64,000 nt of DNA, from assembly GCA_963667205.1 (NCBI GenBank), contig OY762959.1, positions 1,426,001-1,490,000 of the forward strand, given 5' to 3'. The translations under genes were made by a program, and so were the position numbers. Below, piece by piece: positions 44,530 through 53,211 of the stretch (position 1 is the stretch's first letter; each line of letters begins with the position of its first letter). This stretch comes from CF-162 sp963667205. GTDB taxonomy: Bacteria; Chloroflexota; Dehalococcoidia; SM23-28-2; RBG-16-64-32. The notes below the pieces were generated by a model. That model had not been told where the DNA came from. It did not search any database and worked only from the letters and a program-made list of their open reading frames with translations.

Positions 44530-45234
44530 ATGGCAGGACGTAAGCCCGCAACAAGGAACTCAAGCGGATCGAGGAAGGAACAGATCCTCGACGAGGCAGC
44601 CAAGCTCTTCCACAGGAAGGGATTCGCGGGCGCTTCCGTTCAGGACCTGGCGGACGCCATGGGAGTAAGCAAGGCAACGCTTTACTATCACATCGGCAGC
44701 AAGGAGCGCGTCCTCTACGAGATCCAGGAGAGGTTCCTCAACGAGGGTCTGGAGCTGCTGGAAGAGGTAGACGGCAGTCCGATTTCCGCCACTGACAAGC
44801 TGATCGGCTACTTCACCGGACACTGTCAGCTGACTCACCGGCGCGGCCTTGAAATGGCGGTCGCGATGGCTGAGCTGGATCGCCTATCGACGAGAAGCCG
44901 CAAGACGATCGTGGCGAAACGAGACCGACACCTCGAGTTTCTGACGAGGACGATTCAGGACGGAGTTGACAGCGGGGAGTTCCGGCCGATCGACCCTCGG
45001 CTGGGAGCCCTCTGTGTCATCGGCATGATCAACTGGCTGCACCGCTGGTACCAACCAGAAGGTTCACTGTCCCCGGAAGACCTGGCACGGTTCATCGCGT
45101 CGATCGTTCTGCGTGGGTTGTCCAGCGAGCCGGGCAGCGCCGGCCTGGCAGCGCTCGACACTCTCTCTGCGAAGGGCGCCGGCGCCGACGGTAAGCGCCC
45201 CGCCGTCTCCGCGCCAGCATCCAGCACCAAGTAA
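44530..45234 (+). CDS. TetR-family transcriptional regulator
   Basis: A 234-residue repressor. The helix-turn-helix is FAGASVQDLADAMGVSKATLYYHIGSKERVLYEI (about residues 38-71). The C-terminal ligand domain contains LIGYFTGHCQLTHRRGLEMAV and IGMINWLHRWYQPEGSLSPEDLARF, a pattern common in TetR proteins that sense acyl-CoAs (the TetR_C KstR2/AcrR-like type). It lies inside the operon it may control; the dyad at 41363-41376 is ahead of the first gene. It is the only intact regulator of this kind in the window and the best candidate to bind the other, similar dyads. Confidence 0.92.
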   Translation: MAGRKPATRNSSGSRKEQILDEAAKLFHRKGFAGASVQDLADAMGVSKATLYYHIGSKERVLYEIQERFLNEGLELLEEVDGSPISATDKLIGYFTGHCQLTHRRGLEMAVAMAELDRLSTRSRKTIVAKRDRHLEFLTRTIQDGVDSGEFRPIDPRLGALCVIGMINWLHRWYQPEGSLSPEDLARFIASIVLRGLSSEPGSAGLAALDTLSAKGAGADGKRPAVSAPASSTK

Positions 45235-45246
45235 CGAGGAGGCAGC

Positions 45247-46014
45247 ATGCCCGGACGCTTGGAAGGGAAAGTCGCCCTGATCACAGGCACTGGCGGAGCC
45301 CAGGGACGAGTCGCCGCTCAGTTCTTCGCGCGAGAAGGCGCAAAGGTCGTCGGCACCGACATCAGCGGCCGGCGTGGCGAAGAGACGGTGGAGCTGGTCC
45401 GGAAAGAGGGCCACGAATCGGTCTTTCACCAATGCGACCTGGTGAAAGAACCCGAGGTCGAGCAGCTAGTCGCGTTCGCGCTCGAGTCCTACGGCGGACT
45501 GGACATCGTCTACAACAACGCCGCCAGGGCCAAGTTCGCGCCCTTCTCCGAGCTGACGATGGAAGAGTGGCAGTTCACGCTCCGAAATGAGATGGACGTC
45601 ATCTTCTTGCTCTGCAAGCAGGTGGTCCCGGTTCTCGCCGAGCGAGGCGGCGGATCAATCATCAACGTGGCGTCCATCGGGGGCGTGGTGGGCATGCCGG
45701 GGCTCGGCAACGTAGCGCACGGCGCCGCGAAGGCGGGCGTCATCGGCTTCACCAAGAACCTGGCGGTCGAAGTGCGCGGCGACGGCATCCGCGTGAACGC
45801 CATCGCGCCCGGCATCATCGATACACCCGGAGCGGCGCAGGCAGCGGGATGGGACGACCCAGAGGTGTGGGCCGCGCTGACGCTGAAGCCGCTGACGCAC
45901 AAGCCCGGCCAGCCCGAAGACGTCGTCAACTGTGCGCTCTATCTGGCCTCCGATGAGTCGAGCTACGTCACCGGATCGGTCATTATGATCGATGACGGCT
46001 GGGCTGCCTGGTAA
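45247..46014 (+). CDS. SDR-family protein with altered catalytic site
   Basis: A 255-residue SDR and the last gene of the operon, with GAGGAGG four bases before its ATG. The nucleotide motif is TGTGGAQGRVAA, missing the third glycine of TGxxxGxG. VYNNAARAKF and the Ser in INVASIGGVVGMPGLG are present, but the catalytic YxxxK appears as HGAAK, with His in place of Tyr. The C-terminus has the normal SYVTGSVIMIDDGW. It may work with an altered acid/base or bind without reducing. Confidence 0.88.
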   Translation: MPGRLEGKVALITGTGGAQGRVAAQFFAREGAKVVGTDISGRRGEETVELVRKEGHESVFHQCDLVKEPEVEQLVAFALESYGGLDIVYNNAARAKFAPFSELTMEEWQFTLRNEMDVIFLLCKQVVPVLAERGGGSIINVASIGGVVGMPGLGNVAHGAAKAGVIGFTKNLAVEVRGDGIRVNAIAPGIIDTPGAAQAAGWDDPEVWAALTLKPLTHKPGQPEDVVNCALYLASDESSYVTGSVIMIDDGWAAW

Positions 46015-46073
46015 CCGGGCAAACCGTTCCGTAGACGCTGCCAGGGCCGTTGCAGGCGAAGTAGAGGTGACGC

Positions 46074-46847
46074 TCAGCGCGCGGTCCAGCCACCGTCGAC
46101 GGTGACCAGACTCCCGACCATGTAGCTCGCGGCGTCGCTCGCCAGGAAGATCGCCGCGCCCTGGATCTCCTCCAGATTCCCCCAGCGCTCGAGTGCGGTG
46201 GCGCCCACGATGAACTTCTTGCCTTCCTCCGTGTCGGCGATCGGCACGTTCATGAGCGTGAGGAACGGGCCGGGGCAGATCGCGTTCACCCTTACGTCGG
46301 ACGACGCCAGCTCCAGCCCGAGCGCCCGCGTCATCTGGATCACGGCGCCCTTGCTCGTGGCGTACGGTGTGCGATTGGCCAGCCCCACCAGACCGAGTGA
46401 GCTGGACATGTTGATGATGCGGCCGGACTTAACCTTCTTCAGGTGCGGGATCACCGCGCGGGAGCAGAGCCACATCCCGTTGACGTTGACCTCTTGGACC
46501 TCCCTGAACTGCTCGTAAGTCAGCTCGTCGATCGCTCCCCGGATGTTGATGCCGGCGTTGTTGATCAGAATGTCGAGCTTGCCGAACTCGGACAGCGCAG
46601 CGTCGACGACGCGGTCGGCGTCTTCGGGCTTCGTGACATCCGCGGCGATCGCGATCGCGCGCCCTCCGTAGTCCGCGGCGATCTTCTCGGCCGTGGCCTG
46701 GGCCTCGTCGCCGTGGCGGCTGGTGATCAGCACGTCCGCCCCCGCCGAGGCGAGCCCGGCCGCCATCGCCTCGCCCAGCCCCTTCGAGCCGCCGGTCACG
46801 ACGGCGGCCCTGCCGCTGAGGTCGAACTGCTTGATTCCCGGTAGCAT
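46074..46847 (-). CDS. Short-chain dehydrogenase/reductase
   Basis: A 257-residue classical SDR: TGGSKGLGEAMAAGL, DILINNAGINIRG, the Ser in INMSSSLGLVGLANRTPY and YATSK with Tyr and Lys, ending GSLVTVDGGWTAR. It resembles gluconate 5-dehydrogenase or 3-oxoacyl reductases. It is the second of two SDR genes on the minus strand, ten bases after the first, and convergent with the operon's altered SDR, from which 59 bases separate it. Confidence 0.92.
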   Translation of the reverse strand: MLPGIKQFDLSGRAAVVTGGSKGLGEAMAAGLASAGADVLITSRHGDEAQATAEKIAADYGGRAIAIAADVTKPEDADRVVDAALSEFGKLDILINNAGINIRGAIDELTYEQFREVQEVNVNGMWLCSRAVIPHLKKVKSGRIINMSSSLGLVGLANRTPYATSKGAVIQMTRALGLELASSDVRVNAICPGPFLTLMNVPIADTEEGKKFIVGATALERWGNLEEIQGAAIFLASDAASYMVGSLVTVDGGWTAR

Positions 46848-46857
46848 GCCTGCGTCT

Positions 46858-47634
46858 CTACTCGTCGTAGACCGGGAGCATCACGCCCGCCGTCCAGCCA
46901 CCATCCACCGGCAGTGCCACGCCCGTGACGTAGATGGAGGCGTCGCTCGCGAGGAAGAGCGCGACCGATGCCACCTCTTCGGGCTCCGCCACGCGGCCAA
47001 TCGGCACGGCGACGGCGGCTGCCTTCTTGGCCTCCGCCGTTTTCCCGTACAATCGCTCGTTCATCGCCGTCCAGACCGCCCCCGGGCAGATCGCGTTCAC
47101 GCGAATGTTCTGGGTCGCATACTCCAGCGCCGCTGTCCGCGTCACTTGCAGGACGCCGGCCTTGGCGGCGCAATAGGCCACCGTCCCGGGGATGCCCAGG
47201 AAGCCGGCGATGGAGGCCGTGTTGATGATCGAGCCGCCGCCCGTCTCGAGCATCGCGGGGATGCCATGCTTGACGCCCAGGAACACGCCCTTCAAGTCGA
47301 CCGCTATCACGTGATCGAAGTGTTCGGCCGTCGTGTCTGCGATCGTTGCCTCGCCGAGGATGCCCGCGTTGTTGTACAGCACATCGAGGCGACCGAAGTT
47401 GGACGTCGCAGCATCGATCATCGATTGGATGTCGCTTTCGATCGATACGTCGACGTGTGCCGCGATCGCTTCCCTGCCGGCTTCACGGATTTCCGCAGCC
47501 GCCGCCTCCTCTTCGCCGCTGACGTCGGCGACGACGACCTTCGCGCCTTCGCGGGCGAAGAGGACCGCGGCTGCCTTGCCCATTCCGGAAGCGGCGCCGG
47601 TGATGACGGCCACCTTGTTGTCGAGGACTCCCAT
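46858..47634 (-). CDS. Short-chain dehydrogenase/reductase
   Basis: A 258-residue SDR with TGAASGMGKAAAVLF, LYNNAGILGE, the Ser in INTASIAGFLGIPGTVAY and YCAAK. The C-terminus ALPVDGGWTAGVMLPVYDE is slightly extended. It leads a two-gene unit with the next SDR and is divergent from the Ldh2-type dehydrogenase. The 196 bases between hold CCAACCGTATACAGCGGTAT near 47701, a weak half match to the window's recurrent dyad. Confidence 0.92.
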   Translation of the reverse strand: MGVLDNKVAVITGAASGMGKAAAVLFAREGAKVVVADVSGEEEAAAAEIREAGREAIAAHVDVSIESDIQSMIDAATSNFGRLDVLYNNAGILGEATIADTTAEHFDHVIAVDLKGVFLGVKHGIPAMLETGGGSIINTASIAGFLGIPGTVAYCAAKAGVLQVTRTAALEYATQNIRVNAICPGAVWTAMNERLYGKTAEAKKAAAVAVPIGRVAEPEEVASVALFLASDASIYVTGVALPVDGGWTAGVMLPVYDE

Positions 47635-47830
47635 GGCATAACTCCTAGCGAACTCTGGGCTTACTCTCTGTCACGGCGCCTCTGTCGGGGCCAGAACGGG
47701 CCAACCGTATACAGCGGTATCCATCGCTGTCAAGGTTCAGCGCTCCTTCACCGATGTCTCAGCATGGCGCGGAAGTTGCGGACGCATTACGTTATCGGTG
47801 CGCTTCACGTTTCGCGTTCGGAGGATTTGA

Positions 47831-48904
47831 ATGCCGACTATCAAAGTTGAACGACTGGCCTTGATCGGGACGAGTATCTTCGAGGCGGCCGGCGCCTCCG
47901 CCGGGGAAGCGGAGACCGTCGCGAACCTGTTGGCGAACGCCAATCTCGCGGGCCACGACTCGCACGGTGTCATCCGGATCCCGCAGTACGTGAAGTCGAT
48001 CGAGAGCGGGATGCTCGTCCCCGGCGCGCCGGTCGAGATCGTCCGCGAAAGCGCGTCGATGGCCGTCGTCGATGGCAACTGGGGTTTCGGGCAGGTCATC
48101 GCCTCCAGGGCCATGGAGATCGCCATCGATAAGGCGAAAAGCACCGATGTCAGTTCCGTCGCCGTCCACGACTGCAACCACATCGGACGCCTGAGTGACT
48201 ACGCCGTCATGGCGACGCAGAACGAGATGATCGCGGTTATCGTGGCGAACAACCACGGCGCCGGCCGGAACGTCGCCCCCTGGGGCGGACGTGAGCCTCG
48301 GCTGGCGACGAACCCGATCTGCGTCGGCGTCCCGCTGGGACCTGACGACTCAGCAACGTCCACGCCGATCGTCATGGACATCACCTCAAGTGTCGTGGCG
48401 GAGGGAAAGCTCCGCGTGATGCAGAGCCGTGGAGAGCAGATCCCCGAAGGCTGGATCATCGATTCGCAGGGCAACCCGAGTACCGACCCGAACGATTTCT
48501 ACGGACCGCCCCGCGGCGCGATGCTGCCGTTCGGTGACATCGTGGGACACAAGGGCTTCGCGTTGAGCATGGTCATCGACATCCTCTCGGGCGGGCTCAG
48601 CGGAGCCGGTCCCAGCCGGCCGGATGCGACACGAATCGGGAACGCCGTACTGATGACCGTGTACAACATCAGCAGCTTCGTTCCGATTGAGGCGTTTCGC
48701 GCTCAGATCAGCGATTTCGTGGCCTACGTGAAGTCCTCGGCACCCGCGCAGGGGTTCGACGAGATCGTCATCCCCGGCGAGCCCGAGGCGCGGGTCGAAG
48801 CGGAGCGCCGCGAGAACGGGGTCTTCGTCGAAGACGAAACCTGGAGCCAGATCGCAGCGAGCGCAGTAAAGCTTGGTGTCGCGTTGGAAGGAATCGGAGG
48901 CTAG
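47831..48904 (+). CDS. Ldh2/malate-L-lactate dehydrogenase family oxidoreductase
   Basis: A 357-residue NAD(P)-dependent dehydrogenase of the YlbC/Ldh2 family, unrelated to classical lactate dehydrogenases. The conserved GHDSHGVIRIPQYV is near residue 40, SVAVHDCNHIGRLSDY and NNHGAGRNVAPWGGREPRLATNPICVG follow, then GHKGFALSMVIDILSGGLSG. Members reduce 2-oxo acids or ureidoglycolate-like compounds. It is a single gene with the start about 15 bases after a TATCGG-rich stretch; no clear ribosome site. Confidence 0.9.
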   Translation: MPTIKVERLALIGTSIFEAAGASAGEAETVANLLANANLAGHDSHGVIRIPQYVKSIESGMLVPGAPVEIVRESASMAVVDGNWGFGQVIASRAMEIAIDKAKSTDVSSVAVHDCNHIGRLSDYAVMATQNEMIAVIVANNHGAGRNVAPWGGREPRLATNPICVGVPLGPDDSATSTPIVMDITSSVVAEGKLRVMQSRGEQIPEGWIIDSQGNPSTDPNDFYGPPRGAMLPFGDIVGHKGFALSMVIDILSGGLSGAGPSRPDATRIGNAVLMTVYNISSFVPIEAFRAQISDFVAYVKSSAPAQGFDEIVIPGEPEARVEAERRENGVFVEDETWSQIAASAVKLGVALEGIGG

Positions 48905-48966
48905 ACCGCGGCCCAGAGCTCTTTCGCGACGACGCAGGCATCGCGCGGCTGTGCGCCGCTGCCTCT

Positions 48967-48980
48967 GCCGACCGGTCGGT
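48967..48980. promoter_or_regulatory. Dyad operator, ACCGACCGNTCGGT type
   Basis: GCCGACCGGTCGGT, 12 of 13 positions, with the perfect 12-base palindrome CCGACCGGTCGG at 48968-48979. It is 111 bases before the AttH/DUF7064-like gene at 49091 and after the Ldh2-type gene. Confidence 0.6.
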
Positions 48981-49090
48981 TGCGTGTTGACTGGCCCATC
49001 GTCGTTCCTTATGATTGGCGGCGTACTGCGCCCTCGCGCCGCAGGAACAACGCTCACATTCAGCCCACCCAGATCAGCAGGAGGTACCAG

Positions 49091-50071
49091 ATGGCGTACA
49101 CGGGAAGTGATGACCGTGCAATCCACTTCACGAAGGACGACGAAAACCCCAACGAAGAGCCGGATAACGCCTACCAGGAGAGCGTATATATCAGCTTCGT
49201 AGACCACGAAAAGGGTATCGGCGGCGTGTGGCGCACTGGCCTCGAGCACAACCAGGGCAAGGCAAACGTTTGCGCGACACTCTGGCGGGAAAACGCGACC
49301 TCTTACAACTACTTCTATCGCCATCACAAGCTGCCCAAGGCTGACTGGAGCAACATGCAGGCCGGCCCAACGACTATCTCTGTCGTTGATCCCTGGAAGA
49401 AGGTCCACGCCGTCCTGAAGGACGACGAGGCGGGCATCGAGGCCGAGCTGGAGTGGAACGCAAGGACACCCGCTTTCGACTTCAAGAAGGACACTCCCGA
49501 ACAGCTCATCGGAGCCTTCCGAGAGCACTACCAGCAGTTCGGCGATTTCGAGTGCAAGGTGAAGTGGGGCAGCGAGAAGTTCACTATCTCCGGCACCTGC
49601 TTCCGCGACCACTCCTGGGGCGTCCGGGAATGGGAGCGCGGCTGGAAGTTCGTCATCACGGGTGGCGTGCTCCGCGAGAAGGACCTCCTCTACGTCATGA
49701 TGGGGCACCGCCAGGGACGAATGAACGGCGAAGGCGTAGTCCTATCGCACTTCGACCCCGAGAAGGACACCCGCGTGAAGTACCACATCTCAGACTTCCG
49801 CGCCGTGTTTGACCCGCCGCCGATCGTCACGGCGCAGTCATATGTCCTGAACACTCCCGACCACGACTTCAGGGTCTGGGGCCGCGCCGTTGCGCCGACG
49901 CTCGTGATGCCGTTCGGCAAGGCGCACTTCACGACGGCTCTCTACAAGTGGGATGTCGACGGGGAGACGGTCTACGGGATTACCGATAACTTCGCCGGGC
50001 ACCACTTCGCCCACAACTCATACCCGTTCCCGATGCAGGGCGGCGACGGTTCGACCGGAGCAGCCCTCTAG
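49091..50071 (+). CDS. AttH/DUF7064-like lipocalin-fold protein, copy 1
   Basis: A 326-residue protein, probably with the two-barrel AttH/CrtC-like fold described for DUF7064-type proteins. Landmarks shared with the second copy are NPNE(E/H)PDNAxQES(V/I)YISF, GVWRxGLEHNQ, NVCATLWRE, SYNYFYRHHK, the FRDHSWG motif followed by WERGW, and VAPTLVMPxGKAHFTTALY. I start it at ATG 49091, six bases after AGGAGG. The biochemical role is not known; related folds bind or hydrate hydrophobic compounds. It is followed by a convergent luciferase-like gene. Confidence 0.8.
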   Translation: MAYTGSDDRAIHFTKDDENPNEEPDNAYQESVYISFVDHEKGIGGVWRTGLEHNQGKANVCATLWRENATSYNYFYRHHKLPKADWSNMQAGPTTISVVDPWKKVHAVLKDDEAGIEAELEWNARTPAFDFKKDTPEQLIGAFREHYQQFGDFECKVKWGSEKFTISGTCFRDHSWGVREWERGWKFVITGGVLREKDLLYVMMGHRQGRMNGEGVVLSHFDPEKDTRVKYHISDFRAVFDPPPIVTAQSYVLNTPDHDFRVWGRAVAPTLVMPFGKAHFTTALYKWDVDGETVYGITDNFAGHHFAHNSYPFPMQGGDGSTGAAL

Positions 50072-50140
50072 ACTGCCGGCGTCGACACCGTACCGGCACT
50101 GAACTGACAGAACGGTACCCACAGAGCAACCGTAGCAGAG

Positions 50141-50173
50141 CGCCTCGCCCCTCCAGATCGACAGGGCGGGGCG
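50141..50173. terminator. Bidirectional hairpin between convergent genes
   Basis: CGCCTCGCCC and GGGCGGGGCG form a ten-pair stem with one G-U pair and a 13-base loop, midway between the ends of the AttH-like gene and the luciferase-like gene. Only a weak T stretch follows. Confidence 0.6.
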
Positions 50174-50186
50174 TTCGGCATTCTGC

Positions 50187-51071
50187 CTAGACTCCTGGGG
50201 CAACCTCGCTCGCGAACGCCTCCATGCGCTCTAGCGTCCGCTCGATCGTGCGTCCGCTAAACGTCATCAGTACGTGAGTCGCCCCGACCGCCTGGTACTC
50301 GCGCAGCTGGTCGATCACCTGGGCCGGCTCGCCGCGCGTCATGGAGTCGTCGGCGAGCACGCTCAGCGAGATGCCGTCGGGGTCTCGCCCGAGCTCTTTC
50401 GCGTACGCCTTGACCCTGGCCAGCCCAGCCGCCAACACCTCAGCGGTACCCGCCGCATGCCAGCAGGTTGCGTACTTGGCGGTCCTCCGCAGCGCGCGAT
50501 CGCTCCAACCGCCGATCCATATCGGTGGCGTGGGCTTCTGCAGAGGCTTCGGCTGGAACCCAACGTCTCCCATCGAGTAGAACTCACCCTGGAAGCTGGG
50601 ATCATCCTCGGTCCAGCAACGGAGGATAATCTCGAGGCTCTCGTCCAACCGGCTTCCCCTGTTGTCGAACGGCATATTGAGCGCCTCGAACTCTTCGCGC
50701 AGCCAACCCGAACCGGCGCCGAGAATCAAGCGCCCACCGGAGAGGACGTCGAGCGTCGCAAGGCTCTTGGCGGTGAGTCCGGGATTGCGCATCGGCAGCG
50801 CCAGAACCGAAGTGCCGAGCCCGATCCGCTGTGTCGCCCCGGCCACGAAGTGCAGCAGCGAAATGGCCTCGAGGAACGGCAGGTCGGGCGGAAAGGGGAA
50901 CTCGCCCGAAGCGTTGCCGGGGTAACGGCTGGTGAACTGGCGGGGCAGAACGACGTGCTCCGCTGTGAAGAGAGAGTGAAAGCCGAGTTCTTCCGCCCTG
51001 CGGGCGAACGCCAGGTTCGCTTCTCCGTTCGCCAGGCTCCCAGCCTGCAACAGATGAATCCCGAAATCCAC
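50187..51071 (-). CDS. Luciferase-like oxidoreductase, F420-type
   Basis: A 294-residue member of the luciferase family close to the F420-dependent TIGR03619-like group. It starts MDFGIHLLQAGSLANGEANL, then ELGFHSLFTAEHVVLPRQ, RIGLGTSVLALPMRNPGLTAKSLATLDVLSGGRLILGAGSGW, and FQPKPLQKPTPPIWIGG. It is related to the gene at 59.8-60.7 kb, which also adjoins an AttH/DUF7064-like gene. Whether the cofactor is F420 or FMN cannot be decided from the sequence. Confidence 0.88.
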   Translation of the reverse strand: MDFGIHLLQAGSLANGEANLAFARRAEELGFHSLFTAEHVVLPRQFTSRYPGNASGEFPFPPDLPFLEAISLLHFVAGATQRIGLGTSVLALPMRNPGLTAKSLATLDVLSGGRLILGAGSGWLREEFEALNMPFDNRGSRLDESLEIILRCWTEDDPSFQGEFYSMGDVGFQPKPLQKPTPPIWIGGWSDRALRRTAKYATCWHAAGTAEVLAAGLARVKAYAKELGRDPDGISLSVLADDSMTRGEPAQVIDQLREYQAVGATHVLMTFSGRTIERTLERMEAFASEVAPGV

Positions 51072-51128
51072 TACTACCTCCGTACGGCCTGGCTGATCAC
51101 AACTGTCGGCAGCCGGCCACTGCTTCCG

Positions 51129-51905
51129 CTATTCCGTTCCGATGGCCAGGCCGAACTCATTGATCCACGTCCAGCCGATGTTCGGTTGAATCACCGCCAT
51201 CTGCAGCGGCCCGCCGCAGGACGGTGCCACACCCGGTTCGAAGGCTGCGGCGCCGATCTCCGTGTTCAGGAGGTAGGCGGTCAGGTCGAGCGCGTCCTGG
51301 ATCGACATGCCCTCGTAGGCGATGGGCAATTCCCGCTTTCCGTTGAAGACCTCCGCGACGATCTCCTTCGACACACCGAGCCGGCTGAGCTCTTCCGGGA
51401 TCTGCGGATCGAAGCCTCCCAGGAGACGGGGAAGTCTGGACACTGCGCCTCGCCACGTTAGCCCGAACTTGGACACGTTGCGGACCGACTTGGCCTTGCC
51501 ACAATCAGGAAGGCTGAACTCCCACTCCTCGACGTAGCGGGCGCCCTCGGAGTATCCGCCAACGAAGAAGCCCACCGCCGGCCGCTCTGTTCCGTCGCTG
51601 GCCGGATAGGCCTGGTCGTATCGAGACTTCATGAAGTCAAACAGCTGGTTCGTGAAGCCGCCGACGCGCCGCTGATCGGCGTCCCGGCAGAACTGGGTGA
51701 CCAGCGTCTCGATCGAGGGCGCAACGAAGTCACCGCCGTAAGTGGCGATGCCCAGCGAATCGCCGACCCGAAAAAGTCGCCGGCTACGCGAGTAGTCCCT
51801 GGCGGTCTTCAGCTGTCGATCGGGAAGGCGGCGGGTGAGCCGCGTCAGGCTATCGGTGCCGAGTACCAATCCATCAGGGACCTTGACGCTGACACAGATT
51901 GACAC
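51129..51905 (-). CDS. Proteasome/Anbu-like Ntn-hydrolase-fold protein
   Basis: A 258-residue protein from the GTG at 51905 (GGAGG eight bases upstream), reading MSICVSVKVPDGLVLGTDSL. This matches the start of proteasome-like Anbu/HslV proteins, where Thr or Ser follows Met and DG-LVL-TDS follows. After Met removal Ser2 would be the N-terminal nucleophile. At the place of the catalytic Lys33, YSRSRRLFRVGDSLGIATYGG has Arg. Length fits Anbu (about 240-250). The adjacent LLM gene and the divergent ABM gene say little of its role. It may be an altered peptidase or an inactive relative. Confidence 0.68.
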   Translation of the reverse strand: MSICVSVKVPDGLVLGTDSLTRLTRRLPDRQLKTARDYSRSRRLFRVGDSLGIATYGGDFVAPSIETLVTQFCRDADQRRVGGFTNQLFDFMKSRYDQAYPASDGTERPAVGFFVGGYSEGARYVEEWEFSLPDCGKAKSVRNVSKFGLTWRGAVSRLPRLLGGFDPQIPEELSRLGVSKEIVAEVFNGKRELPIAYEGMSIQDALDLTAYLLNTEIGAAAFEPGVAPSCGGPLQMAVIQPNIGWTWINEFGLAIGTE

Positions 51906-52008
51906 GAGATTTACCTCCACTCGGAGACTAGACTGTATCACATGATACGGTGTGTTCAGGATGGCCCAGATCAGGGTGCGGCGGCTTTGCGCCCGGAAGG
52001 AGTCTTCG

Positions 52009-52323
52009 ATGATCGTCGAGCTTGCGCGACTAAGAGTGCAACCGGGTAAGACGGCCGAGGCGGAAGCAGCGCTCCAGGAGATGGCCGATGCCGTGGAGGC
52101 CAGCGAGCCCGGCGTCCTCGTCTACGTGAGCCATCGCTCTCAGAAGGATTCCAGTGAGATCTTCTTCTACGAGATATACGCCGACGAAGAAGCGTACAGC
52201 GCCCACTTTGAGACCGATCACATCGCGCGGTGGAAGGCCAACCTGGGGCCAGTCTTCGACCTCGACTCCCTCGAAGTCGAACGAGTCGACCGGCTGACGG
52301 GCTTCTCCCGCCAGCCCGCATAG
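52009..52323 (+). CDS. Antibiotic biosynthesis monooxygenase (ABM) domain protein
   Basis: A 104-residue dimeric alpha/beta-barrel protein starting MIVELARLRVQPGKTAEAEA, followed by EPGVLVYVSHRSQKDSSEIFFYEIYADEEAYSAHFETDHIARW, the standard ABM pattern with the His near the end of the third strand. Members are cofactor-free quinone-forming monooxygenases or haem/quinol-related proteins. The ATG at 52009 has AAGGAG six bases upstream; a longer frame from 51952 lacks homology. It converges on the SDR gene that follows. Confidence 0.88.
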   Translation: MIVELARLRVQPGKTAEAEAALQEMADAVEASEPGVLVYVSHRSQKDSSEIFFYEIYADEEAYSAHFETDHIARWKANLGPVFDLDSLEVERVDRLTGFSRQPA

Positions 52324-52350
52324 GCGATCCGCTCGCGCGCGGACGCTCCT

Positions 52351-53109
52351 CTAAATCGCCAGGATGCCTCCGTCCATGACGTGGGACGCACCGGTGCACC
52401 ACGCTGAGTCATCGGAGGCGAGGAATAGCGCGAACTGCGCAAACTCATCGGACGTGCCGAACCGTCCCATCGGCACCTTCGATTCGAGGAACTCCTTCAA
52501 ACCTTCCTTCGAGTCCATGAACTGCTGCACCATCGGCGTCATGATCGTCCCGGCGCAGATCACGTTGACGCGGATTCCTTGCTTCGCGACCTCGAGCGCC
52601 GTGGTCTTCGTGAGGATCACGATGCCAGCCTTCGCGGCGCTGTAGGCGGGCAGCTCCGGAAACCCGACCAGGCCGGAGGTAGAAGCGTTGTTGATGATCG
52701 ATCCGCCGCCGCTCTCCAGCATCGCCGGAATGCCGTACTTCATCCCCAGAAACGTCCCCTTCAGGCTGATATCGACGACGGCGTCCCAGTTCTCCTCGGT
52801 ACAGTCAACGGTCGAGGCGGTGTCACCAACGATGCCGGCGTTGTTGAAGAGCACGTGCAGCCCACCGTAGGCGTCGACAGTCGCCTTGACCACCGCTTCG
52901 ACCTCGTCCGCCTTGCTGACGTCCGCCTTGATGAAAGTCGCGGTGCCTCCGTCGCTGGAGATGGCTTCAGCGATCGTCGGCCCCCGCTCCACATCCCAGT
53001 CGGACACAACCACCTTGGCCCCTTCCGCAGCGAACAGGCGCGCCGTCACTTCGCCGAGGCCGATCGCCGCGCCGGTGACGAGAGCAACTCTTCCATCTAG
53101 CTTACCCAT
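52351..53109 (-). CDS. Short-chain dehydrogenase/reductase, tandem copy B
   Basis: A 252-residue SDR with TGAAIGLGEVTARLF, VLFNNAGIVGD, Ser in IINNASTSGLVGFPELPAY and the Tyr-Lys pair in YSAAK, ending ASHVMDGGILAI. The ATG at 53109 follows GGAGGG by six bases. It has the same length as, and about 70% of residues in common with, the SDR gene upstream (53.2-54.0 kb), a tandem duplication. It is the last gene of the likely operon binding protein-permease-ATPase-SDR-SDR. Confidence 0.92.
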   Translation of the reverse strand: MGKLDGRVALVTGAAIGLGEVTARLFAAEGAKVVVSDWDVERGPTIAEAISSDGGTATFIKADVSKADEVEAVVKATVDAYGGLHVLFNNAGIVGDTASTVDCTEENWDAVVDISLKGTFLGMKYGIPAMLESGGGSIINNASTSGLVGFPELPAYSAAKAGIVILTKTTALEVAKQGIRVNVICAGTIMTPMVQQFMDSKEGLKEFLESKVPMGRFGTSDEFAQFALFLASDDSAWCTGASHVMDGGILAI

Positions 53110-53211
53110 GGGCAACCCTCCCTAGTATCACTGGAGTCAGTGAAAATCGACTCTCTGGCAAGATCTCTTTTCGGGCCGCGGAAAGCACCCAGTGGCACCG
53201 CCGCCCGTCTT

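Noticed and set aside
47701..47720. CCAACCGTATACAGCGGTAT as another copy of the recurrent dyad
   Set aside because: Only the left half fits; the right half does not match, so it was not counted.
48386..49708. 440-codon minus-strand frame spanning the Ldh2-type and AttH-like genes
   Set aside because: It crosses two real genes and an operator-containing gap; composition is that of a shadow frame.
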